Of a DNA stretch of 64,000 bases, positions 9,534 through 18,037 are shown piece after piece (positions within the stretch are counted from its first letter, which is position 1; every line of letters starts with the position of its first letter). The stretch lies in assembly GCF_014202345.1 (NCBI RefSeq), contig NZ_JACHGO010000007.1, forward strand, positions 62,001 through 126,000, given 5' to 3'. A program made the position numbers and the translations under genes. The notes under the pieces were generated by a model, which worked only from the letters and a program-made list of their open reading frames with translations, did not search any database and was not told the origin of the DNA. The DNA is from Desulfovibrio intestinalis. Lineage in GTDB: Bacteria > Desulfobacterota > Desulfovibrionia > Desulfovibrionales > Desulfovibrionaceae.

Positions 9534-11093
9534 TCAGACCCGTCTGGCAGTGCGCATGAACAAGGCTGGAATAATTGCCACGAAAAAGGCTATTGCCACA
9601 AAAAGAAAACTTTCCCTGAATCCCATAGTTCTGGCCTGGGCAGACAACATTTCTGCCAGAAAGTTATAGGCCTGTGGAGGGCGCAAGGCCTGCGCCACGT
9701 TATCCAGCTGCCCTCCCCTGACAAAGAGCGATGAAATCAGATCAAGCGCATCAGCGGCAGCGTGAGTGCCGGTTTGCAGCGTATTGAAGGCCTGGGCATA
9801 CAGTTCGGTCTGACGTTCCAGATACACGGAAAGTATACTCACCCCCAGCGCGCCCCCCAACTGCCGGCTGAAGTTGATGGCCCCGGCCCCTTGAGCCATG
9901 TGCTTTGCATCAAGCAAACGCAGCGCCCCGCTGTTCAGCGAGGGCATGATGAGCCCCAGACCGATGCGCCCCAGTGCAATCCAGCTGACAAAATCCCAAA
10001 AGTAGGTGGAGGTTCCGGCATCGGCCATATACAGGCTGGACAAGCCGAATACGCCCAACCCCGCCATAATGAGCGCGTATGGCGGCAATCGGTCAGCCAG
10101 ACGGCCAGCCAGGGGCATGGCAACACCAAGAACAATGCCGCCCGGCATGAGCAAAAGACCGGACTCTGTAGGGCTGTACCCTTGAATGGTCTGCACAAAA
10201 AGAGGAATAAGATAGGTGGAGCCAAAAAGCCCCATTCCCAGAATAAAGGCCACAGCCGATGCTGCCACAAAACGCAAATTTGCGAAGACGCCGAGCGTCA
10301 GCAGCGGGCTTGGGCAGGTACGTTCGCGAATGATAAAACCAGCCCAGGAACATACGCTCACAAAAAACGCGCCCAGTACGTAGTCTGAATCCCATCCTTC
10401 GCGTTGTCCGCTGGAAATTCCGGCAAGCAGCGTGCCGATACCCACGCACAGCAAAACGAAACCGCACAGGTCAAAAACCGTGTGCGTCGCGGCAGTGTCC
10501 CGGCCCGGCAAGAATGCCGCAGCCAGCGCCATGCTGACAAGGCAAAACGGCGGGCCCAGCAAAAAAACATAGCGCCAGGAATAATTGTCGATGAGCAGGC
10601 CGCCCACCGTAGGGCCAAGAGCCGGAGCCAGCACCACGCCCAAACCGAAAATGCCCATTGCCATGCCGCGATTATCCGCGCCAAAGACGGAAAAAACCAT
10701 CACCATTGCCAGCGGCTGCACCAGCCCGGCGGCAGCCCCCTGGATGGAGCGCGACAGAATGAGAATTTCCACATCCGGGCTTGCGCCGCCAACCAGCGAC
10801 GCCAGCAGAAAGGCTACCATTGCGCCCAGGTAGGAGCGCCGCAGGCCAAAGGTGCGCAGCATCCAGTCTGTTGTCAGCATGGAGGCCGTCATGGCAGCCA
10901 GAAAGGCTGTGGAAAGCCACTGCACCTGATCCTGCCCCATGCCGAACTCGCCCATAATGTCGGGCATGGCCACATTGACGATAGTAGAAGACAGCACCGT
11001 GGCGATGCAGCCCGTCATGACCGCCGCTGTTGCCCACCATTTGTAGGCCGCGCCATAACGTTGCGCCAGAGCGTCAAATTCCGGCGAGGTCAA
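9534..11093 (-). CDS. emrB: MFS multidrug efflux permease, DHA2 (EmrB/QacA) family
   Basis: A 519-residue proton-coupled drug exporter with about 14 predicted membrane helices. The N-terminal signature TVLSSTIVNVAMPDIMGEFG is typical of the DHA2 family (motif D region), followed by QWLSTAFLAAMTASM. The start overlaps the end of the upstream membrane-fusion gene by 20 nt, indicating coupled translation. With its EmrA partner it would form the inner-membrane part of a tripartite pump; no TolC-type gene is present here. Confidence 0.9.
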   Translation of the reverse strand: MTSPEFDALAQRYGAAYKWWATAAVMTGCIATVLSSTIVNVAMPDIMGEFGMGQDQVQWLSTAFLAAMTASMLTTDWMLRTFGLRRSYLGAMVAFLLASLVGGASPDVEILILSRSIQGAAAGLVQPLAMVMVFSVFGADNRGMAMGIFGLGVVLAPALGPTVGGLLIDNYSWRYVFLLGPPFCLVSMALAAAFLPGRDTAATHTVFDLCGFVLLCVGIGTLLAGISSGQREGWDSDYVLGAFFVSVCSWAGFIIRERTCPSPLLTLGVFANLRFVAASAVAFILGMGLFGSTYLIPLFVQTIQGYSPTESGLLLMPGGIVLGVAMPLAGRLADRLPPYALIMAGLGVFGLSSLYMADAGTSTYFWDFVSWIALGRIGLGLIMPSLNSGALRLLDAKHMAQGAGAINFSRQLGGALGVSILSVYLERQTELYAQAFNTLQTGTHAAADALDLISSLFVRGGQLDNVAQALRPPQAYNFLAEMLSAQARTMGFRESFLFVAIAFFVAIIPALFMRTARRV

Positions 11094-12198
11094 TGTCCAC
11101 CTCCACCATCATGCCGGGCCGGAGGGGGTTGTCGTCCGGCTGCTCAACCTTGATACGCACGGGCACGCGCTGGTTGATCTTGGTAAAATTGCCCGAGGGG
11201 TTCGGGCTGGGGATAAGGGCAAACTGGCTGGTGGCCGCAGTGCCAATGCGCTCGACACTGCCAATGAAGGTGCGGCCAGGGTAGGCGTCAACACTGATGT
11301 CCACAGGTTGGCCGGGCTTGAGGCCGCTCAACTTGGTTTCCTTGAGCAGAACCTCCACCCACACGGCCTTGGGATCGTGCAGGATGACAAGACGCTGACC
11401 GGGGATGACGTATTCGCCCGGTTCCACAAATTTTTGGTCAACCACGCCATCAATGGGGCTGCGCACCACACGGTCAGCCAGTGCCACGTCCTTTTGCCTG
11501 ATGCGGGCCTGCACCTCTGCACGCTGCTGTTCCAGCTGGGCCAGCTGGGCTTCAAGCACCCGGGGGTCGTCCTGATGGGCAAGAGCCTGGTCAAGGTTTG
11601 CCTGAGCTTCCGCCAGCTGGGCCAAAGCCTGACGGTGCTTGCCTTCGGCCTGCTGCAAAACGGTACGGCTCTGATCCCATACACGGCGGGCAATGGCATT
11701 TTCTGCAATGAGATTTTCACTGCGTGTGAAGTCCTTGCGAGCCAGATCCAGCTCGGCCTGGCTGAAATGCAGGGCAGCTTCCGCATTGGCCCGGTGGGCC
11801 CGTGCTGCGGCTATGGCGCTTTCTGTAGCGCCCCGGCTTATTTCCAGCAGGGTTTTCACCCTTTCTGATTCCAGCCGTAAAGCCTCGTCGCTGGCCCGCA
11901 GTTCTTCCACCTGCATGAGGGCTTCGCGCTGGTCAATAACAACAAGCTGGCTGCCCGCAGTCACCATGTCGCCATCGGTAACATCACGTTGCGCCACCCA
12001 GCCGTCCACACGGCTGCTGATGGTTATCATGTCGGCCATTACTCTTGCATCGTTTTCCGTAACATGCCGCTGGCGGTGAACCCAAAAAGCAACAACCGCC
12101 GCAACCAAGATCAACCCGGAAAGCAGAAAAACACGTTTTCTGTTGCGTACTGGGGCAGACAACAGGCGCGCAGCCTGAGGCGAAAGGGAAAGTGGCAT
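11074..12198 (-). CDS. emrA: HlyD-family membrane-fusion protein (EmrA-like)
   Basis: The periplasmic adaptor of the efflux pump. One N-terminal transmembrane helix (about 22-41) is followed by a biotinyl-lipoyl-like segment (ISSRVDGWVAQRDVTDGDMV), a long helical hairpin (about 90-230) and the second lipoyl half (RVVRSPIDGVVDQKFVEPGE). The barrel region ends with PVRIKVEQP. The length of 374 residues suits EmrA. It is flanked by marR upstream (35 nt) and emrB downstream (overlapping). Confidence 0.9.
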   Translation of the reverse strand: MPLSLSPQAARLLSAPVRNRKRVFLLSGLILVAAVVAFWVHRQRHVTENDARVMADMITISSRVDGWVAQRDVTDGDMVTAGSQLVVIDQREALMQVEELRASDEALRLESERVKTLLEISRGATESAIAAARAHRANAEAALHFSQAELDLARKDFTRSENLIAENAIARRVWDQSRTVLQQAEGKHRQALAQLAEAQANLDQALAHQDDPRVLEAQLAQLEQQRAEVQARIRQKDVALADRVVRSPIDGVVDQKFVEPGEYVIPGQRLVILHDPKAVWVEVLLKETKLSGLKPGQPVDISVDAYPGRTFIGSVERIGTAATSQFALIPSPNPSGNFTKINQRVPVRIKVEQPDDNPLRPGMMVEVDIDLAGI

Positions 12199-12233
12199 GC
12201 GCTGTCAGCTCCTTGAAAGGCGCACGGCTGCCG

Positions 12234-12677
12234 TCAGCGGGCGGTCATAACGCTTAAATTGTTAAGTATGATTTCAAGTACCCGTGAAAATTCGGCCAGC
12301 TCTTCGTCGGACAAGCCTACCAAAGCTTCGCCACGCAGGCCGGAACCTATCCGCATTATGTCCTCAAGAACTCCCTGAGCCTTGGGGGTAAGGCGCACCA
12401 TTTTGACGCGGCGGTCGTCCTTGTGGGCCACCCGCTCTACAAGCTCCAAACGCTCAAGGCCGTCCAGCACGCGAACCATCGTTGGCCCTTCCACGCCTAT
12501 GGACTGGGCAAGCTCCTTTTGTGAAGCTTCATCATTCATGCGCGAAAGATGTACCAATACCAGCCAACGGGCCTGCGTCAGGCCCAGCGGCACCAGACGT
12601 TCATCAAGGCGAGTTCGCCACAGGCGACCCACACGGTTTATGGTCATACCCACTGTGTCTCTGGGTGATGCGCTCAT
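12234..12677 (-). CDS. MarR-family repressor of the efflux operon
   Basis: A 147-residue winged-helix regulator. The HTH reads SQKELAQSIGVEGPTMVRVL and the wing AHKDDRRVKMVRLTPKAQGV, both family hallmarks. GAGG lies 7 nt before the ATG. It is the first gene of a minus-strand operon with emrA and emrB, so it most likely represses the pump and itself through the dyad in its own promoter (12704-12732). Confidence 0.9.
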   Translation of the reverse strand: MSASPRDTVGMTINRVGRLWRTRLDERLVPLGLTQARWLVLVHLSRMNDEASQKELAQSIGVEGPTMVRVLDGLERLELVERVAHKDDRRVKMVRLTPKAQGVLEDIMRIGSGLRGEALVGLSDEELAEFSRVLEIILNNLSVMTAR

Positions 12678-12703
12678 TGTGCAACCTCATTTTGATGCAT
12701 AGC

Positions 12704-12732
12704 TAAATAGTAGTGTGCTATCTATTTGTCAA
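12704..12732 (-). promoter_or_regulatory. Promoter with overlapping dyad upstream of marR
   Basis: On the minus strand TTGACA (12732-12727) and TATTTA (12709-12704) are separated by 17 bp, a near-consensus sigma-70 promoter. The spacer contains an inverted repeat, AAATAG and CTATTT (12705-12710 and 12722-12727), which fits a MarR operator that blocks polymerase. The predicted start point is about 20 nt before the ATG. Confidence 0.6.
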
Positions 12733-12770
12733 GCTTTCGCCATATACGATTCTGAAATTCTTTGGCTGCG

Positions 12771-12994
12771 CCAACACGTTCAGAGGCCAGCCCCTTACGG
12801 AGCTGGCTGACAAGCCAGATGACAAAGCCCAACTTCAGGGCTTTGCGCCGCCAGCGTCGGCAAGGCCGACGGGCGGAAACGCACGGCAATCACTCGCGGA
12901 ACGGCGCGGCAAAGCCGCAGCCTGCTCCTGATTCCCGGTCGTGTTGGCGCAGCCAACACGTTCAGAGGCCAGCCCCTTACGGAGCTGGCCTCTG
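12771..12994. repeat. Cluster of direct and inverted repeats (REP-like)
   Basis: A 37-bp segment beginning CCAACACGTTCAGAGG occurs at 12771-12807 and again at 12953-12989. The second copy is completed to a perfect 11-bp hairpin (12963-12973 with 12984-12994). Between the copies are further short GC hairpins: CAAAGCCC with GGGCTTTG, CGTCGGC-AAG-GCCGACG and CGTGTTGGC-GCA-GCCAACACG. No gene is visible in the 338 bp between marR and the ligase gene. The set resembles repetitive extragenic palindromes and may also end the ligase transcript. Confidence 0.6.
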
Positions 12995-13015
12995 ATATTC
13001 TCACAGCGCTGGGGC

Positions 13016-14281
13016 TTAGTCCCAATGACGCTTGTCTTCGATGGGACGGATCTGCGGGGGCAGGCTGCCGGGAGCCAGTACGCGCAGTTCGGGGCGCAGC
13101 TTGATCTTTTCGCGGAACTGGTGCAGCAGCTCTTCTTCGCGCTTGAAACCGCTGGTTTCCACAAAAAGGGTCATTTCGTCGATGCCGCCGGGGTTGGTGA
13201 CTTCGATCTGCCAACGCTTGATTTCCTCAAAGCGGCTCATTACCTGTTCAACCTGATGCGGGTACACGAACATGCCCATAATACGGGCCGTGGTGTCCAC
13301 GCGGCCCACAATGCTGCCAAGGCGCGGGCTGGTGCGGCCGCAAGCGCAAGGGCTGCGGTCGATGAACGAAAGGTCGCCCGTGGCCAGACGAATAAGCGGA
13401 TAGGTCTTGTTGAAGGCCGTGACCACGATTTCGCCCACTTCGCCGTCCTTCAGGGGAATACCCGTGTCAGGATGGCAAATTTCCACAAAGCAGCGGTTGG
13501 CGATGTGCAGCCCGGTCTTGTGGAAGCATTCGTAACCGATGCAGCCCACGTCAGCCGTACCATAGCCCTGGCGCATGACCAGATCGTACTTTTTTTCCAT
13601 CTGCGAGCGCATCTTTTCCGAAAGCCTTTCGCCAGTGACGAAAGCCACTTCCAAAAAGAGATCCTTGCGCAGGTTAAGGCCTTTTTCTTCGGCCTTCTGC
13701 GCCAAGTGCATAAGAAAGCTCGGCGTGCCAACGTACCCAGACACACGCAGCTTCTGCATGATGTCCAGCTGCGTGGCGGCATCGGTTGGCCCGGCGGGAA
13801 TAACCGCACAGCCAAGATTGCGCAGGGGCTCCTCAAACATCAGGCCCGCTGGCGTCAACTGATAGTTGAAGGTATTCTGCACGGCGTCGCCGGGGCGAAA
13901 GCCCACGGAATAAAAGGCTTCTGTATAGCCCCAGTAATCTTCGCCACGGTCTTCCGGGTCAAAAATGGGGCCAGGGGACAAAAATATGCGCTTGAGTTCG
14001 CCAATATCCTTGGTCAGCAGTCCGCCCAGACGCGGCCCCATAGATTGAAGAAAGATAAGCTCCTTCTTCTTGAGAATGGGAATATGCTTGATGTCAGCAA
14101 GGGTCTTGAACTTCTCCACATTAAACTGCGCACGGTCAAAACGCTTTTTCACGTCTTCCGAATAGCGGTACGCGTAGGAAAGCAAGTCCTTAAGCTGGAT
14201 AAGGCAATACTGGCGGCGTTCGCTCTCATCCAGAACTTCGCGGCGGCTGTATATGCCTTCTGTGCGGTCTTTACGGGTCAT
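13016..14281 (-). CDS. Phenylacetate-CoA ligase-like AMP-forming enzyme
   Basis: A 421-residue member of the PaaK / coenzyme F390 synthetase branch of adenylate-forming enzymes. Family features are the N-terminal LKDLLSYAYRYSEDVKKRFD, the central GYGTADVGCIGYEC, then GEIVVTAFNKTYPLIRLATGD, the Cys pattern CACGRTSPRLGSIVGRVD and the C-terminal FVYPHQVEQV. It would activate an aryl or acyl acid with ATP and CoA. The substrate is unknown, because many sulfate reducers carry several such genes. GGAG lies 5 nt before the ATG. It stands alone, without phenylacetate pathway genes. Confidence 0.82.
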   Translation of the reverse strand: MTRKDRTEGIYSRREVLDESERRQYCLIQLKDLLSYAYRYSEDVKKRFDRAQFNVEKFKTLADIKHIPILKKKELIFLQSMGPRLGGLLTKDIGELKRIFLSPGPIFDPEDRGEDYWGYTEAFYSVGFRPGDAVQNTFNYQLTPAGLMFEEPLRNLGCAVIPAGPTDAATQLDIMQKLRVSGYVGTPSFLMHLAQKAEEKGLNLRKDLFLEVAFVTGERLSEKMRSQMEKKYDLVMRQGYGTADVGCIGYECFHKTGLHIANRCFVEICHPDTGIPLKDGEVGEIVVTAFNKTYPLIRLATGDLSFIDRSPCACGRTSPRLGSIVGRVDTTARIMGMFVYPHQVEQVMSRFEEIKRWQIEVTNPGGIDEMTLFVETSGFKREEELLHQFREKIKLRPELRVLAPGSLPPQIRPIEDKRHWD

Positions 14282-14426
14282 ACCTACTCCACATGGCCTG
14301 ATTTACATTGAAGGGCCAAAATAGCCACTCCAATCACAAAGTGCAAGCACTATTTATTAATATTAATTATAACAGTATGTTATGAAAATTATTGCGCGCA
14401 TCAAAAAAGCCGCTCCTGCGAAAATT

Positions 14427-15875
14427 CTACATCACGCCGCCGGGGGAACCGCTGGCAACCCTCTGCGGGCGGCGCGGTTTGTATCTGGGGCGCTTGATTT
14501 TTCCCTCAATCACGCACCGTCTGCGCAGGCTGTCGTACACCGGTTCGCAACCCATTTTGTCGGCCACAAAAGCGGCAATATACGCCGTGATGATGATAAA
14601 TACCATGTTGGGATAGGCACCCGTCATTTCAAGCATCAAAAATGCCCCTGTCAGAGGAGCCCGCACCGATGAGCCGAACAACCCGGCCATGCACAGAATG
14701 AGTATGATGACGCTTTTTTCGGGAGTGACCATGTCAAAAAGCAGCAGCGCTGATGTAACGCAGGCCCCGGCCATAGCCCCCATAAACAGAATGGGCATAA
14801 GCAGGCCGCCCGCGACCCCGGTGGCGAAACTCGCGCAGGAGAAAAGCATTTTGACAGTCAGCAGCAGTAAAAGCGCTGTCAGCGGCAAGGCTATGTCGGC
14901 AAGTTGCAGGGCTGTAATGCCAAAACCTGCCAGCACTGTGGGATAAAAATATAAAAACAGCCCGGCGCACATGAAGGGAATGACCACACGCAGGTGCATG
15001 GGCAGCATTTTCGTCTTGTCGGCCCAGAGGGTCATACGAATAAGCATGATATTGTACAGAACGCCAAGCCCCCCCATAGCCACACCCACCACAGGAACCA
15101 GCCACCAGGACTGCCAGGGCAGCATGGGGCGCGAACCAAAGGGGAAAACCAGGCCAAAACCGTAAATGGCCTGCATCACATACATGGCCGCAAAAGCTGT
15201 AGTGGCGCATGTAATAATCATCGGCACACGAAGCGGCGTCTTCATTTCCTCAAAGGCAAAAAACATGCCCGCCAAAGGCGCGCCAAAGGCAGCCCCAAGC
15301 CCCGCGGCACTGCCCCCTACAAGAAACCGGGGTTCGTGCGCGGCTTTCGGATCATGCCACAACCGCCCAACCCCCACGCCAAGAGACGCGCCCATCATGA
15401 TGCACGGGCCTTCGCGGCCCACAGAAAGGCCACCTGTCAGCGCTGTCAAAGCCCCGGCAAACTTGCACACCAGCACACGAAACCAGTTCATGCGCAGTCT
15501 GCCCTTGACCATAAGCTCAACCTGCGGAATGCCGCTGCCGCTGATAAGCGGTTCAATGCGCAACAGCAACACAGAAATAACAGCCAGCAGCAGCAGGCCG
15601 AAAAACACCGCACAGGCAACAAGACTGTCACTCAGGCCGTGCTCAGTCACAGACCGCACAACCCAGTGAGTAATTATATTATTCAAGTGGCGGAACAGCC
15701 CGATAACCACGCCCGTCGCTCCACCGATAAGAAGAGCCTGCACGATGGTTCTTGCCAGGCCTGAAACACCCATAGTTGCAAAATCATGCGCTATTTGAGG
15801 AAAAGGATTGCCCAGTTTCACTAAAAAAATCCTTGTTGCGAGGGCATCCGGGATGGATGATGTGACCATAGACAT
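14427..15875 (-). CDS. ClC-family chloride channel or chloride/proton antiporter
   Basis: A polytopic membrane protein with the ClC selectivity motifs GSGIPQVE and GREGPCIMMGASLGVG, plus GAPLAGMFFAFEEM. A third anion-site segment reads VAGGLLMPILFMGAMAGA. There are about ten or more helices. The start is uncertain. The ATG at 15875 (MSMVTSS) gives 482 residues, but a perfect 18-bp palindrome directly precedes it and I see no ribosome site; an in-frame ATG at 15770 would also keep every helix. The frame stays open to 16211, which would collide with the tRNA gene, so that extension is not used. Confidence 0.85.
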   Translation of the reverse strand: MSMVTSSIPDALATRIFLVKLGNPFPQIAHDFATMGVSGLARTIVQALLIGGATGVVIGLFRHLNNIITHWVVRSVTEHGLSDSLVACAVFFGLLLLAVISVLLLRIEPLISGSGIPQVELMVKGRLRMNWFRVLVCKFAGALTALTGGLSVGREGPCIMMGASLGVGVGRLWHDPKAAHEPRFLVGGSAAGLGAAFGAPLAGMFFAFEEMKTPLRVPMIITCATTAFAAMYVMQAIYGFGLVFPFGSRPMLPWQSWWLVPVVGVAMGGLGVLYNIMLIRMTLWADKTKMLPMHLRVVIPFMCAGLFLYFYPTVLAGFGITALQLADIALPLTALLLLLTVKMLFSCASFATGVAGGLLMPILFMGAMAGACVTSALLLFDMVTPEKSVIILILCMAGLFGSSVRAPLTGAFLMLEMTGAYPNMVFIIITAYIAAFVADKMGCEPVYDSLRRRCVIEGKIKRPRYKPRRPQRVASGSPGGVM

Positions 15876-15876
15876 T

Positions 15877-15894
15877 TTGGGGGCATGCCCCCAA
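15877..15894. promoter_or_regulatory. 18-bp perfect palindrome at the ClC start
   Basis: TTGGGGGCATGCCCCCAA is self-complementary over its full length and ends one base before the candidate ATG at 15875. In the mRNA it would form a compact GC hairpin over the ribosome-binding region. It may be an operator, a translational control element, or evidence that translation starts further in, at 15770. Confidence 0.4.
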
Positions 15895-16153
15895 GTTCTG
15901 CTCTGACAGGCGCTTTGACCCGGCATTGCTGCACGCAGGCTGCGCTTGCCCAAGAAGGAAGAACTCGCAAAACAAAACAGGCCAAAGCAATCTGACGGCC
16001 TGCCCTGTTGCTGCAACAACGGCAGTATGGCCGGAAGACGCACGATTTTCAAGGTTTTGTGTAAAACTTGCAAAAAAAGGCTTGCCAAAGCCTTGGCAAG
16101 TAGGTAGAAGACTTCTCCAGCCGCTGTGGAATTTAATCCACTCTGGCCCAAGG

Positions 16154-16229
16154 GCCGAGGTAGCTCAGTTGGTAGAGCAGGGGACTGAAAATCCCCGTGT
16201 CGGCAGTTCAATTCTGTCCCTCGGCACCA
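16154..16229 (+). tRNA. tRNA-Phe (anticodon GAA)
   Basis: Complete cloverleaf: acceptor GCCGAGG pairs with CCTCGGC, D-arm GCTC/GAGC, anticodon stem GGGGA/TCCCC around CTGAAAA (anticodon GAA), T-arm with TTCAATT, discriminator A and encoded CCA. Its 3' half is the attachment site of the neighbouring element: the last 50 nt recur at 51247-51296, and the integrated copy restores an intact tRNA. Confidence 0.97.
16180..16229 (+). repeat. attL core, 50-bp direct repeat within tRNA-Phe
   Basis: This is the tRNA 3' half from the anticodon stem to CCA, identical to 51247-51296. The crossover should lie within it, probably in the anticodon-loop or T-arm region as in many tRNA-targeting integrases (inference). 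Confidence 0.92.
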
Positions 16230-16238
16230 TAGAAATCA

Positions 16239-16272
16239 AGGACTTAGGTAGAAATACCTGAGTCCTTTTTTC
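16239..16272 (+). terminator. Rho-independent terminator of tRNA-Phe (element copy)
   Basis: A stem of about 11 bp around GAAA is followed by a T6 run. It matches, with a few substitutions, the terminator at 51306-51338, so the element carries its own tRNA 3' half together with a terminator. Confidence 0.8.
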
Positions 16273-16285
16273 GTTTGTGCAAAAC

Positions 16286-16306
16286 CCTCTCCCCCACCTC
16301 TCCCCC
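16286..16306 (+). repeat. Left-end CCTCTCCCCC repeats, candidate integrase arm sites
   Basis: Two copies of CCTCTCCCCC start at 16286 and 16297, 11 bp apart, i.e. on the same helix face. The same pair occurs at the other end of the element. See the right-end entry at 51076-51118. Confidence 0.6.
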
Positions 16307-16425
16307 GTTTGAGAATGACGCAAGGTGAATACCAGTGATACCTAGTGAGGATGCCCGGGTTAAACAGGCTGTGTACATACCCTCGCCCTTTTGTCACAAT
16401 TGGGCAGACCCGGAGGAGCAACACA

Positions 16426-17631
16426 ATGCCTAATCGTGCACCATCCTTTCCAAGATATCTCAATCCACTGCCGCATTCAGGTTTTTGGGGCACACTTGCT
16501 TTTGAACCGCCATGTGTGCGGATGTTGTTTCGCATGGACTCACTTTGTTTGGCGCAAACACTTTTCTCAATTGCTGAGATCATGGGAGAGTCAGTCTCAA
16601 TAAAAATAGACGACAACACATACTTGCCCAATTTCGGCTTTGTCATTTTTAGCGATCGAGAAAATAATTACGAAAGCGATGTGATAGAGAACAAAGGCAT
16701 CTCAAAAAAAGAACTTATCAAAGCATTAGAGAAGGATGGGATCATAAATATCTTTGATGTAAAAGCCAACAACAAACGAACATTTGTTGACTGCCTTTTG
16801 AATCGAAATGTTGACATTGAAAGCCTGTACCATTTAATTCGCAAATCAATACCAATGTTACCATCAAGAAGGCGAGCGAAGAGCTTCCTTAACGTTTTAT
16901 CCTATACTACCACTGAAAATGCCACAAAATTGCTGTGCCAAAAGAGTATGCGTAGAATAGGGCTTATGAACAGATTTATTTTCATAAAAGACAATTTGTT
17001 AAATAGAGATGACAGTTTCAATGAAACATTTGAGACTATAATTAAGACTTCATTACAGATTTCAAAAAAACATAAAGAAACCATTTTTAGAATCACTGCA
17101 AGTGACAAAAATGATATTGATAGTAATTGTAACAATATAAACTTAATGCTCAAGGAGATACCGTTTATAAAAGATAATATAAGAAATTTATCAGAACTAT
17201 ACAGGTCTACAAGTATAAAAATTTATTGCATACTGCGTTTTTTGAAAAAGGATTCCTTTCCCAATAGCCCAAATTGGGCGTGGTCACATGCTGATGTGTT
17301 GGCAAGAAAGCTCATAAATGAAAAAATATATCTACTTGAAAAAATATCTAAAAACAAACTGCTCTACAAAAATTTATCAGAGTTTTTGAAACCCAGAGAA
17401 ATCATCGCGTCTAGAGAGATCCAAAGAAAATTTCAATATGCTGATAAGGCGGTGCTTCATTCTTATATCAATCATTTTCTTGAATTAGAAATCCTTTCAA
17501 AACAACTTTGTACTAGGTTCAAGGGAAAAAAATTGCCACAATTGTTCCATGTGGTTGGCGAACGCATCGATACTGATGGCGGGATAAAGTGGGAACTCTA
17601 TCCGCCATCAGTAATGATTCAAGATTTCTAA
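16426..17631 (+). CDS. Unknown protein, low-GC; possible remnant of a DUF3987-type helicase-primase
   Basis: A 401-residue protein with no motif I can name securely. GGAGGAG lies 7 nt before the ATG at 16426, so that start is preferred over one at 16345. The base composition is clearly more AT-rich than its neighbours. The C-terminal half (LYRSTSIKIYCILRFL, then REIIASREIQRKFQYAD) recalls the helical C-terminus of DUF3987-like replication proteins, but no Walker A or B motif is present. It may be a decayed replication protein or an unrelated cargo gene. Its stop overlaps the end of a small convergent gene by 3-4 bp. Confidence 0.6.
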   Translation: MPNRAPSFPRYLNPLPHSGFWGTLAFEPPCVRMLFRMDSLCLAQTLFSIAEIMGESVSIKIDDNTYLPNFGFVIFSDRENNYESDVIENKGISKKELIKALEKDGIINIFDVKANNKRTFVDCLLNRNVDIESLYHLIRKSIPMLPSRRRAKSFLNVLSYTTTENATKLLCQKSMRRIGLMNRFIFIKDNLLNRDDSFNETFETIIKTSLQISKKHKETIFRITASDKNDIDSNCNNINLMLKEIPFIKDNIRNLSELYRSTSIKIYCILRFLKKDSFPNSPNWAWSHADVLARKLINEKIYLLEKISKNKLLYKNLSEFLKPREIIASREIQRKFQYADKAVLHSYINHFLELEILSKQLCTRFKGKKLPQLFHVVGERIDTDGGIKWELYPPSVMIQDF

Positions 17632-17795
17632 ATTTTTTCGCCCTTACCTTCGGGGAGCGCCAGGCTTTCCTGTTCCGTTGTTTCCGGGCAATCACTACCC
17701 GCTTGGGACTCCAGTTCCGTAGCCACATAGGCCGCCGTAAATACCCCGACGATGCCAGCCACCACGCCGCCGATGAATGTCCACGTCTTGCTCAT
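17628..17795 (-). CDS. Small single-pass membrane protein, 55 aa
   Basis: A 55-residue frame starting MSKTWTFIGGVVAGIVGVFT, with AAGGAG 6 nt before the ATG. Residues about 7-26 form one glycine-rich transmembrane helix, followed by an acidic, Gln/Glu-rich tail. The layout (GG-containing helix, then acidic tail) is like that of the 74-residue protein at 45883-46107 near the other end of the element. Function unknown. Confidence 0.55.
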   Translation of the reverse strand: MSKTWTFIGGVVAGIVGVFTAAYVATELESQAGSDCPETTEQESLALPEGKGEKI

Positions 17796-17827
17796 AATTT
17801 TCTCCTTTTCAGTTGGGCAAACGCAGA

Positions 17828-17847
17828 GGGCGGGTCTGACCCCGCCC
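17828..17847. terminator. GC-rich hairpin after the 23-aa ORF
   Basis: GGGCGGG (17828-17834) pairs with CCCGCCC (17841-17847) around a 6-nt loop. It sits between two tiny minus-strand ORFs. No clear T-run follows on either strand, so termination is uncertain. Confidence 0.35.
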
Positions 17848-17861
17848 CTGCCTGTTAATGG

Positions 17862-17933
17862 TTAATCGTCCCAGTTTTCTTTGATAACCTGCAGCACAGC
17901 GATGGCAACAGGTATCCATGCCAGTGGGTTCAT
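17862..17933 (-). CDS. Candidate 23-aa small ORF
   Basis: ATG to TAA encodes MNPLAWIPVAIAVLQVIKEN followed by WDD. AGGAGG lies 4 nt before the ATG, one of the strongest ribosome sites in this region. The peptide is hydrophobic with a charged C-terminus, as in small membrane peptides or type I toxins. It lies downstream of the VWA gene on the same strand. Evidence is limited to the ribosome site and composition. Confidence 0.4.
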   Translation of the reverse strand: MNPLAWIPVAIAVLQVIKENWDD

Positions 17934-18037
17934 ACAACCTCCTTGGTGTTAGCAGCGCGGAATGCGCCGCCGGTTGCAGGTGAAAATTATTGAGACGGGC
18001 CGTGCCGGAGTCCAACGGCAAAAGTCCAGTGGTACCA

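Noticed and set aside
12771..12994. CRISPR array
   Set aside because: There are only two long repeat copies, 182 bp apart, with no regular spacers, and no cas genes; the Cas4-like nuclease of the island lies with ERF instead.
12941..14311. Long open frame (456 codons) on the plus strand opposite the ligase gene
   Set aside because: It is antisense to a well-supported PaaK-like gene; the translation has no domain pattern and arises from GC-rich codon bias.
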